Source of the DNA: Blastocladiella britannica
Taxonomy: Eukaryota > Blastocladiomycota > Blastocladiomycetes > Blastocladiales > Blastocladiaceae
Direction: 5' to 3'
Assembly (NCBI GenBank): GCA_025349905.2
Contig: MU624647.1
Coordinates: 2,102 to 36,013, forward strand
DNA length: 33,912 nucleotides
Positions 19,531-27,566 of the stretch are shown here, piece by piece. The position numbers and the translations under genes are program-made. The first letter of the stretch is position 1. Each line of letters begins with the position of its first letter. Under the pieces are notes generated by a model. It saw only the letters and a list, made by a program, of their open reading frames with translations, was not told the origin of the DNA and ran no database searches.

Positions 19531-20093
19531 TTACTTGGGCGGGTACGAGTACGGCGGCTTGGAGTAAGAGTACGGAGGCTTGGAGTACGAGTACGGAGGC
19601 TTGGAGTACGAATACGGCGGCTTGGAGTACGAGTACGGCGGCTTGGAGTACGGCGGCTTGGAGTACGGCGGCTTGGAGTACGGCGGCTTGGAGTACGGCG
19701 GCTTGGAGTACGAGTACGGCGGCTTGGAGTACGAATACGGCGGCTTGGAGTACGGAGGCTTGGAGTAGTATGGCGTCGAGTAGGCAGCCGACACCGTCAT
19801 CGTGTCCGAGTCGGTGTCGGTGTCGGTGTCGGTGGGGCCCGCCATCGGGCTCGACGAATCATCGGTCGACGACGTCTTCGACCACGGCCCGATGGAACTG
19901 GAGTCGTCGTCCTCTATTTTGTGCGAGTTTTTGTTGGTATGTCTCAGTTTTCTTGGATCATGGAGTCCAACAGCGCAAATGAAAATGAAAAAATGAAAAA
20001 AAAAGTACTAGGACCGACCGGCCCGGCCATCGCTCCGGGCACCGTGACCGCGACCAGTGCCGAGGCGAGAAGAAGAGTCGAGAGGAGCTGCAT
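19531..20093 (-). CDS. Secreted KPPYS-repeat (extensin-like) protein, 155 aa
   Basis: Two exons: 20093-20009 and 19913-19531 (85+383 nt). Exon 1 encodes a clear signal peptide, MQLLSTLLLASALVAV... ending in AMA, followed by GP. The 95-bp intron is placed at GTACTT (20008) and ends AATAG; a donor six bases earlier (GTCCTA) also keeps frame. The mature protein starts with an Asp/Ser-rich part, a TDTDTDTD run, then about twelve KPPYS units, many extended to KPPYSYS, ending YPPK. The Tyr- and Pro-rich, Lys-spaced repeat recalls plant extensins and Pro-rich wall proteins, where Tyr cross-linking stiffens the wall; whether this is convergent is unknown. A TATA box lies 92 bp upstream. The function (wall, adhesive or spore coat) is inference. 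Confidence 0.68.
19537..19770 (-). repeat. Short tandem repeat coding KPPYS/KPPYSYS
   Basis: Roughly a dozen units of 15 or 21 bp (plus-strand core ggcttggagtacgg). The unit length is a multiple of three, so copy changes keep frame. Several other frames stay open across the array, an effect of the repeat rather than of extra genes. Confidence 0.85.
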
Positions 20094-20406
20094 TGGTTGT
20101 TGTTATTGGAGCTGGTGGAATAAGGTATTGGCGATCGAATGAATGTCTGGTTTTGGCAAGGGACGACACGACCCAGCCCGCCCACTTTATAGGGCCGCCG
20201 ACAACAAGGACCACAGAGTGAATCGGCGGTCGAGACAGGTCGCTGAAACCCTTGTGTACCGTTGAGACCGGTCGGCCGTTCGCCATCGTTGTCTGAATCA
20301 GAGTCCATTTTTTTTCAAGCCTGGGTCTTGGGCCTGCACCGCAATGCAATACAGTGCAAGCGCAAAAGAAGTGCAATAAGGGAAAGAAAAAATAAAAATT
20401 GAAGAC
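20094..20406. other. Upstream region of the KPPYS gene and 3' flank of the GNAT-like gene
   Basis: 313 bp. It holds the TATA box of the KPPYS gene at 20185-20191 and A-rich 3' flank near 20380-20400. A minus-strand frame from 20308 across the promoter has no family signal and is not called. No other feature seen. Confidence 0.5.
20185..20191 (-). promoter_or_regulatory. TATA box of the KPPYS gene
   Basis: TATAAAG on the minus strand, in GC-rich surroundings, 92 bp upstream of the ATG at 20093. A canonical TATA box is rare among the genes of this window, which suits a strongly regulated, possibly stage-specific secreted protein. Confidence 0.6.
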
Positions 20407-21264
20407 TCAGACCATGCGCATGCCCATCCCGCCCTGGGTCATATCGACCGGGTTGAGCCGCTTCCACACCTCGCGCGCCTCGTTGACGCCGAACCCCCAC
20501 CGGGCCCAGGTGCCGTCCAAGTCCTTCTCACGCTTGAATGACACGCGGTCCACCAGTAGCGCCTGCATGGCGGCAATGGCGTCGTCACCCGCGGCCAGGG
20601 GCACCGAGGCCACCACTTTCCGAATCACTTTTTTACCGTGCACGGTCGAGTCCAGGAGGAGCTCCAGCGCCGCGGCCGCGGCCTCGAACGCGTGCGATCC
20701 GAGAACACGGGCCGCGGGACGCAGCACCAAGTCGAGCCGGGCGATATCGGACTCGACGTCGGCAACGCTTAGGTCGTGCGGGGCGACACGCACGCGCGTG
20801 AGCGCAATCGACCCGATGAAAGGGTGCCGGCACCCGTTGAGCACGTGTGCGAGCGGAACGCCAGGCACCACCTCCATCGTTGTCGCCAGTCCGTGGTCGT
20901 CAGAGGCGCTGTGCCCGGCCGCGGGCTTGCGCAGCTCCACCACGTACATGCCCGCGCCCGATTCGGCGTCGTACTCGGGTGCGGCCGCGCGTTCGGCCGC
21001 CAGGGCCTGCGGATCCGTGAGCAGGGCGGGTGCGGCCACGGTGTTGGTGGCAAGCGTGAGCGGCGCGTGGGCGCGCAGCACCGCGTAGTAGTGCCAGAAC
21101 AGGTCCGAGGCCAGCGTGGCGGCCGGGAACATGCGGGCGGTGTCGGACTTGACCACCAGCTTGGACTTGGCCGCGTGCGAGTTCTTGGCCAGCTTGGTCG
21201 ACGACGACTTTTCCAGCGCGGCCAGAATGTCCAGGGGGGCGTTACCGGGTGGGTAAGATGCCAT
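20407..21264 (-). CDS. Uncharacterised protein with GNAT-like pattern, 285 aa
   Basis: Single exon, ATG at 21264-21262, frame closed at 20407. I do not recognise a named family. The middle and C-terminal parts have the rhythm of a GNAT acetyltransferase of RimJ/RimL type: HPFIGSIALTRVRV resembles the beta-4 strand, LDLVLRPAARVLGSHAFEAA resembles the strand plus acetyl-CoA loop and helix (canonical R/QxxGxG/A, here RVLGSH), and LLVDRVSFKREKDLDGTW resembles the usual LGFxREG end. The N terminus is Ala/Ser/Lys-rich. If it is a GNAT, the pyrophosphate loop is divergent and activity uncertain. No signal peptide or membrane segment. It shares a 176-bp divergent promoter with AsnRS. Confidence 0.6.
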   Translation of the reverse strand: MASYPPGNAPLDILAALEKSSSTKLAKNSHAAKSKLVVKSDTARMFPAATLASDLFWHYYAVLRAHAPLTLATNTVAAPALLTDPQALAAERAAAPEYDAESGAGMYVVELRKPAAGHSASDDHGLATTMEVVPGVPLAHVLNGCRHPFIGSIALTRVRVAPHDLSVADVESDIARLDLVLRPAARVLGSHAFEAAAAALELLLDSTVHGKKVIRKVVASVPLAAGDDAIAAMQALLVDRVSFKREKDLDGTWARWGFGVNEAREVWKRLNPVDMTQGGMGMRMV

Positions 21265-21440
21265 GTCTTTGATTTTTTTTTGTTTATGAGTACGGTGGTT
21301 CGGGAAGAGGGTACTGTCACGGCCATGACTGCCATTCGAGTGGAGTCAGTGTACATCACATGATGTATACTATCAATAAAAAGCTGCAGCCCGAGTGCCC
21401 TTTTCCTCTTGGCCAACCTCCAATACAAAAAAAAATCAAT
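21265..21440. promoter_or_regulatory. Divergent promoter, GNAT-like gene / AsnRS
   Basis: 176 bp between the two start codons. It contains the interrupted palindrome at 21349-21370 and an A-run just before the AsnRS ATG. No TATA box on either side. Confidence 0.5.
21349..21370. promoter_or_regulatory. 22-bp near-perfect palindrome in the divergent promoter
   Basis: The half-site TACATCA and its complement TGATGTA flank a 2-bp CA spacer; two further outer base pairs match after one mismatch. The centre contains CACATG, an E-box of the CANNTG type that bHLH dimers can bind. It sits about 71 bp upstream of the AsnRS start codon. Confidence 0.45.
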
Positions 21441-23270
21441 ATGTCCTCCAAGGCCGTCTACATTGACGAAGCAGTCGGCTCCGACACTGCCTCGGGCCTG
21501 ACCCCTGCCGACGCCCTTGCCTCGGCCTTGCGTGCCCTCGAGCTGTATGGTGGCGACGACTCTGCGCCTCTGGATCTGCTGGTCAAGAAGCAAGGCGACG
21601 CCGACTACGCTCCCATTGCCAAGGCGCAGCTCAAGAAGGTGCAGAAAAAGTACGAGTCCGACAAGGCCAAGGCCGCCAAGGACGCGGCCAAGCGTCTGGC
21701 CGATGCCGACAAGAACAAGGCAAAGGAACTCGAGGAGCTCAAGCGGCTCGAGGACGCCAAGATGATCGTCCTGGAGGAGGATACGTCGCTGCCCGCGGCC
21801 GTGCCCGTATGCCCCATGTTTATATCCAATAAGCTTCAACATTATAGAGCCAAACTGACCAAAAACAACACTCAACAGGTCAAGATCTTCCGCTCCGTCG
21901 CCCAGCGTGAGGCCCAACCGGACGGTCGCGTCACCGTCTCGGGTTGGGTCCACCGACTTCGCGTCCAGGGCAAGGACATGATGTTTGCCGTTCTCCGCGA
22001 TGGCTCGGGCTACCTGCAGTGCGTCTTTACCGGCCGTCTGGTGCGTCATATCCCTTTAATTTTTTCATTACATTTCAAAGAGACTGACCAAATGAATGTG
22101 CAGTGCCACACGTACGACGCCCTCACGCTCTCTCTGGAATCGACGATCCGCGTCACGGGCACTCTGAAGCCCGTCCCTGCCGGCAAGGCTGCGCCGGGCG
22201 GCCACGAGCTGGTGGTCGACTACTGGACGGTGCTCGGCGCAGCTCCGGGTGGCGACGAGGCGTTCACCAACAAGCTGAACGCCGAGTCCAACCCGGACGT
22301 GCTGTACGACCAGCGCCACTTGCAGATTCGCGGCGAGACGGCGTCGGGTGTGCTGCGCATGCGCGCGCTGGTACTTCGTGCGTTCCGCGCGTTCTACGTT
22401 GCCGAGAACTTGACCGAGGTCAACCCGCCGCTGATGGTGCAGACGCAGGTGGAGGGCGGGTCGACGCTGTTTGGATTCGACTACTATGGCGAGGGCGCGT
22501 ACCTCACGCAGTCGTCGCAGCTGTACCTGGAGACGGTGCTGCCGTCGGTCGGCGACGCGTACACCATCTCGCAGTCGTTCCGGGCCGAAAAGTCGCACAC
22601 GCGCCGCCATTTGTCTGAGTTCATGCACGTCGAGGCCGAGATGGCGTTCATCACGTTCGACGACTTGCTCGACCACTTGGAGCGCATGTTCACGTTTGTC
22701 CTGGACTTTGTCGAGGCCGACACGATCGGCAAGAAGCTGCTGTCGGAACTCAACCCGGGTTTCGTTCGCCCCCGCACGCCGTTCATGCGCATGCGGTACG
22801 CCGATGCGATCCAGTGGCTCAACGACCACGGGATCCACAAGGAGGACGACGGCACCCCGTTTGTGTTTGGCGACGACATTCCCGAGTCGCCTGAGCGCAA
22901 GATGACCGACACCATTGGCGTCCCGATTTTCCTGACCCATTTCCCGGCCGAAATCAAGTCGTTCTACATGAAGCGGTGCCCCGTCGACGACCGCGTCACC
23001 GAGTCAGTGGATGTGCTGATTCCGAACGTGGGCGAGATTGTCGGCGGGTCCATGCGTATGTCAGGCTACGACGAGCTGATGGCGGCCTACGGCCGCGAGG
23101 GTATGGACTCCAAGCCGTACCACTGGTACACGGACCAGCGCAAGTACGGCACCTCGGAGCACGGCGGGTACGGGCTGGGACTCGAGCGGTTCCTTGCGTG
23201 GCTGCTGAACCGGTACACGGTCCGCGAGTGCTGCCTGTACCCTCGTTTCATGGGCCGTTGCACTCCTTGA
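21441..23270 (+). CDS. Cytosolic asparaginyl-tRNA synthetase, 564 aa
   Basis: Exons 21441-21806, 21879-22040 and 22104-23270 (366+162+1167 nt). Introns of 72 and 63 bp are multiples of three without stops, so the frame reads through them, but GTATGC/CAG and GTGCGT/CAG ends and family alignment support removal. It charges tRNA-Asn with Asn. The N terminus carries the eukaryote-specific extension (VYIDEAVGSDTASG...) and a Lys/Glu coiled coil (about 60-110), then the OB-fold anticodon domain (VTVSGWVHRLRVQGKDMMF). Class II motifs follow: motif 2 FRAEKSHTRRHLSEFMHVEAE and motif 3 GGYGLGLERFLAWLL. VEGGSTLFGFDYYGE and YLTQSSQLYLE are typical of AsnRS. The ATG at 21441 gives the conserved start. Confidence 0.95.
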   Translation: MSSKAVYIDEAVGSDTASGLTPADALASALRALELYGGDDSAPLDLLVKKQGDADYAPIAKAQLKKVQKKYESDKAKAAKDAAKRLADADKNKAKELEELKRLEDAKMIVLEEDTSLPAAVPVCPMFISNKLQHYRAKLTKNNTQQVKIFRSVAQREAQPDGRVTVSGWVHRLRVQGKDMMFAVLRDGSGYLQCVFTGRLVRHIPLIFSLHFKETDQMNVQCHTYDALTLSLESTIRVTGTLKPVPAGKAAPGGHELVVDYWTVLGAAPGGDEAFTNKLNAESNPDVLYDQRHLQIRGETASGVLRMRALVLRAFRAFYVAENLTEVNPPLMVQTQVEGGSTLFGFDYYGEGAYLTQSSQLYLETVLPSVGDAYTISQSFRAEKSHTRRHLSEFMHVEAEMAFITFDDLLDHLERMFTFVLDFVEADTIGKKLLSELNPGFVRPRTPFMRMRYADAIQWLNDHGIHKEDDGTPFVFGDDIPESPERKMTDTIGVPIFLTHFPAEIKSFYMKRCPVDDRVTESVDVLIPNVGEIVGGSMRMSGYDELMAAYGREGMDSKPYHWYTDQRKYGTSEHGGYGLGLERFLAWLLNRYTVRECCLYPRFMGRCTP

Positions 23271-23468
23271 TTTTTTTATCTGGTGCTTTTTTGAATGGAA
23301 TGAATTGCCTTTTTTTTTTTTAAAGACTCATTTGAGCATTTGTGCGCTGACTCTTTGGCGGTGACACTGGTATGAGGAGTCATGGTTCCGGCCGCCATCA
23401 TTCAAAAGGAGGATCCAACGCACTGATCCTCCTATAGGCCGAATAATACCATACAAAAAATACATAAG

Positions 23469-24122
23469 ATGCCCCTCCCCAAAACTTTCAGTGTTCCGGC
23501 CAGCCAAGAGCAGCAGGGCGATCAGCTTCCGATCTTTTTGACGCCGCTGGTGCCCACGGACGCTCAAGCCGTGCACGCCATCATCTCCACCGACAAGCAC
23601 CTCGCCGACATGACGGTGGTCATTCCGTGGCCGTACACGCTTTCCGACGCGCAAGGGTTCATCGAGTTTGCAACCGGCGCCGCCGCCGCTGCTGAGGACG
23701 TCGACCATCCAGAGACGTCGTCCACGATCTACGCGATTCGGCTCGGCGATCCCGAGTCGGCGCTGGTTGGTTGCATTGAGGTCGAAGTTCGACCCATCTT
23801 GCAAGGCGCGTGCTCCCTCGCGACTAACCCGTACCCGGGCCGCACATGGACCGAGTGGTTGCCGGGGTACTGGCTGGACCGACAAGTCCGCGGGCAAGGG
23901 ATCATGACGCGCGTGATTGGTCGGATCAAGGAGCTGGCCGCGGACGACGCGTGCGTGGCGCGTGTTCGCATCGACTGTTTCGCTGAGAACCCGGCCAGCC
24001 GGAAAGTGGCCGAGCGCGCTGGGTTCCAACTGGAGGGACTGATCCGTAACAGTGCTGCCCGGGGCGGAGTGATCAAGGACACGTACCAGTTATCGTGGAT
24101 CCCTCCTTCTCGTCATGAATAG
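23469..24122 (+). CDS. GNAT-family N-acetyltransferase (RimJ/RimL-like), 217 aa
   Basis: Single exon, ATG at 23469, TAG at 24120-24122. The layout is that of the ribosomal-protein-alanine acetyltransferase-like branch: PLVPTDAQAVHAIIS...WPYTLSDAQGFIEFA, YAIRLGDPESALVGCIEVEV, then YWLDRQVRGQGIMTRVIGRIKELA with the acetyl-CoA motif RGQGIM, and ending RIDCFAENPASRKVAERAGFQLEGLIRN. In fungi such proteins commonly acetylate small molecules or protein N termini; the substrate here is unknown. Its stop is 39 bp from that of the convergent ATPase gene. Confidence 0.88.
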   Translation: MPLPKTFSVPASQEQQGDQLPIFLTPLVPTDAQAVHAIISTDKHLADMTVVIPWPYTLSDAQGFIEFATGAAAAAEDVDHPETSSTIYAIRLGDPESALVGCIEVEVRPILQGACSLATNPYPGRTWTEWLPGYWLDRQVRGQGIMTRVIGRIKELAADDACVARVRIDCFAENPASRKVAERAGFQLEGLIRNSAARGGVIKDTYQLSWIPPSRHE

Positions 24123-24161
24123 AAGCAGCATAACTTGAAAATGAAATGTATTGAAAGGCGA

Positions 24162-27100
24162 TCACAACCAAGTATGGAATTTGCGAATGTAAAAGACCTT
24201 GGTCACCTGCACCAGGAACACGTAGCCGACGAGCGACAACACCAAAAAGGGAAGAAACATGACGGGCCATGGGAGCATACTGAGTGCGGGAGCCACGGGC
24301 GAGAACGGCAAGTAAATGGCAATCATCGCCATCACGCCCGTGGTGGCCAGGACCGCGTTGGACGCGCGGGTTTGCACGAAGGGTACGAGCGCGGTGCGCA
24401 GCACGTTGATGATGAGCATGTGCGTGAGAATGCTCTCGACGAACCACATGGTCTGTGCGCGCGAAATGTCGTCGGCCGTTACCGTCTTAAAGTACAGCTG
24501 GTTGACCGCAAACGTGACAAAGTCAAAGATGCACGACCACGGCCCAACAAACACCATGAACCGTGCAATGTCCGACGCGATCCACTGCCGCGGTTTCTCG
24601 AGGTACTCGGGGTCCATGGTATCCCACGGCAGCGAGACGCACGACAGATCGTACATCATGTTCTGCACCAGCAGCTGCAGCGGGGTCATGGGCAGGTACG
24701 GCAGCCACGCGGCGGCGACCAGCACCGAGAACACCGTCCCAAAGTTGGACGACATGGTCATCTTGATGTACTTGAGCGTGTTGCCGCACGTGCGCCGGCC
24801 CTTCACCACCGCGTCGCTGAGCAGCAGCAGCGATTTCTCGAGCAAGATCACGTCGGCCGCTTCTTTCGCCACCGCCATGCCCGTGTCGACCGAAATCCCC
24901 ACATCGGCCTGCTTGATCGCCAGCGCGTCGTTGATCCCGTCGCCGAGAAACCCGACCGACTCGCCCTGCGCCTGCAGTTCCTGGACAATACTTGCCTTTT
25001 GAAACGGCGACAGTTTGGCAAAAATGGTGCCGCGGCGCACCGCCGCCGCGTACTCGGTGTCGGACGTCATGGCCGCCAGCTCCTCGCCCGTGTACACGTG
25101 GTCGGTCGGAATCCCGACCTCGCTGCACACGCTCAGCGTGACGGGGAGGTTGTCACCGGTGAGCACCTTGATAGACACGTACAGGCCCGTGAGCTGCGAG
25201 ATCGCCAGCGCCGCGTCGTCCTTGGGCGGGTCAAGGAACGCCAGAAACCCGACAAAGGTGAGTGCGCACTCGTCCGCGACGGAAATGTCGCTCGCGGGCT
25301 TGGTGGTGGATTTGATGGCCACCGCGAGCACGCGCAACCCGCGGTCGTTCATCTCGCGCGCCGTGGTCGATAAGTTCCCGACCATCTCGGCCGCCAGCGG
25401 CACTGGCGTGGTGCTTGTTGCACTGGGCAGAAGGGATGTGCACCGTGCGAGCAACTCTTCGACGGCGCCCTTGGTGACCATCAACCGGCTGTCCCCATCA
25501 GCGGCATCCATATTGGTGGTGGACGCGGACCGCTCGGCCACAATGGTCAAGCGGCGGCGCTGGAAATCGAACGGAATCTCGGCCACTTTGGCCCACTCGT
25601 CGGCCGCCGCCTGCACTGCGGCGTGCTCGGGGTCGGTCGCCTTGGCAATAATGGCGGCGTCCAGAAGCGACCGCATGCCCGTCTGCAGCTTGGCGTTCAG
25701 GTACGCGTACTTGAGCGCTTGCTCGCAGTCCTCGCCCCGCGCGTTGATGCACTTGGAAATGGAAATATGGTCCGAGGTCAAGGTTCCGGTCTGTCATTTT
25801 TGCGTTCATGAGTTTTCTTTTGTTGACGGAGAGAAAAAAAATATGGAGGACAACAGACCTTGTCGGTGCAAAGGACGGTGATCCCGCCCATGACTTGGAT
25901 CGCGTCCAGGCGCTTGACGATTGTGCGCTTCTTCATCATGGCCACCGCCCCTCGGACCAGGTTTCTGCAATAACCACAAGCATGTCAATAACCACGAAAA
26001 ATCAACATAAAAAGATAGACGTACGCATTGACAATGGTGGGCAGCATTTCGGGCGTCAATCCCACGGCCACAGACAATCCAAACAGCGCGGCCTCGGCCC
26101 AGTTCTTGTTGGTGAGTCCGTTGATGAGAATGGTCATCGGCGCCATCACCACCATAAACGCAACCAGGAGGTACGTGAGCCGACGAACGCTGCGCTCGAA
26201 CGAGTTGGGCGGCTGCCTTGCCTGCAGCTTGGCGGCCACTGCGGCCATGTACGTTTGTGTCCCCGTGGTGATGACCAGCGCAGACCCGATTCCGGACACC
26301 ACCGATGTTCCGCCAAATGCCAGGTGCTTGCGTTCCAGTAGCGGCGGCAAGATCGCGTCGGCGTCCATGGCCTGCAACCCGACTTTTTCGACCGGAAACG
26401 ACTCGCCCGTCAGCGCCGCTTGCGCGACGTGAAGGTCACGCGCCGTCAACAAGATGCAGTCGCACGGGAACATGTCCCCCGCCGCCAGCACCAGAACGTC
26501 GCCGGGAACAATATCTTCAATCGGGACCGTGGCGGTCGTCGCCACATCATCGGCCTGGATCCGAGAGACAGTAACGGTGGCAGTGACCATAGCCTGCAGT
26601 TCCATGGCGCGGTTACGTGACTGCACGTCCTGGGCGACGCGGATCACGACCGACACTGCCGACATGCACAACAAGAACGTGAGGGTTTCGAAATCGCCCG
26701 TGGACCCGCCAACCACCGCCAGCAGGATCAGCAGCAGCACGAACGGGTGCAATATGGCCGTCAAGATCAGCGCAATGAGGGTCGGCGGTTGCATCTGCAT
26801 GGGCTTGTTGGGACCATACTGGCTCCTAAGCGTTTCCACCTGGGCAGTTGAAAGGCCCTGGTGATTGGCGGGCAGGCTCAGTGCGCTGAGGAGGTGATCC
26901 TGAGAGTGGTGGGACGAAAGCAGTTCCAGCGTGTCGACGACAGTGGACAGCCGCAGGTCCAGGTTCACCTGTGCTCCAAACAAGGCGCGAAAGCTGAATC
27001 GGGCAAAGAATCTGGTTTTGACGATGTAGGGTCAGCTCCATGTAGCATATAAAATAATAATAAAACCGTACGCTTCGACGGCATCCTCGATGCGATCCAC

Positions 27101-27208
27101 GAGCGGCGCGGCGGTACTCGGTTTGCGGAAGGCAGCGACTTCGGCGTCAGCATCGTCCAGCGTATGGTTTTTCTCTTGGAGGGCCAGTTTTTCCGTCGAG
27201 CTGTTCAT
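24162..27208 (-). CDS. P3B-type (MgtA-like) magnesium-transport P-type ATPase, 952 aa
   Basis: Four exons: 27208-27072, 27011-26025, 25964-25859 and 25790-24162 (137+987+106+1629 nt); introns 60, 60 and 68 bp. It is a membrane ion pump. The N-terminal cation-ATPase domain (GLSTAQVETLRSQYGPNKP) is followed by the actuator motif LTGES, the phosphorylation site CTDKTGTLT (Asp409), MgtA-like LTGDN and GDGINDALAIKQADVGIS. The C-terminal membrane part has YDLSCVSLPWDTMDPEYLEKPRQW, a hallmark of bacterial MgtA/MgtB and plant PH1-type P3B pumps rather than of calcium or proton pumps. Exon 3 is just 106 nt, and intron 3 cuts directly after the DK of DKTGT. By family the substrate is Mg2+ import or an organelle-acidifying partner role; P3B pumps are mainly bacterial, so ancient transfer is possible. 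All catalytic motifs are intact. Confidence 0.9.
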
Positions 27209-27566
27209 TTTTGACAATGGTTTGTTTTAAACGGAGTTGGAAGGGACGTTGCCGCCCTTTAAAAGCTCAAGAGCAGTGCAGTGAACGAGGGAGCGAAAGC
27301 ACAGAACATATGGCATTGTTCTTCCAGAAACGTGGCGTGGCTCGACATCAGATTTGCACACTCCAATGGTGATAGCCATAATTGCCATTGCCCACACAAT
27401 GGATGTAATGGTATGCGTATATTGACTCCAGTGGTATTTTCAGTTCGTGCAGGTGGGAAATTATCCGAAAATGGGAAAATTCTTCGAAAAAATCTTCTCT
27501 TTCAACAATTAAATAGTTTTCACGTTTTGTTGTCCCGCAGCCAATCCACGACGCGATAAAAACAAA
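27209..27566. promoter_or_regulatory. Divergent promoter, P3B ATPase / zinc-knuckle gene
   Basis: 358 bp between divergent start codons, distinctly AT-richer than its flanks. TTTAAAAG at 27258-27265 is TATA-like but poorly placed for either gene. No coding signal beyond short frames. Confidence 0.45.

Noticed and set aside
19521..19996. Plus-strand frames through the KPPYS array (WSTSTAAWST-like and EYGGLEYGG-like)
   Set aside because: Product of the repeat; only the minus strand has a signal peptide, intron and TATA box.
20769..22049. 426-aa minus-strand open frame
   Set aside because: Runs through the start of AsnRS, the shared promoter and the GNAT-like gene in a wrong frame; no coherent domain.
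24135..25373. 412-aa plus-strand open frame
   Set aside because: Antisense to the P3B ATPase; Arg/His/Gln-rich shadow with no motifs.
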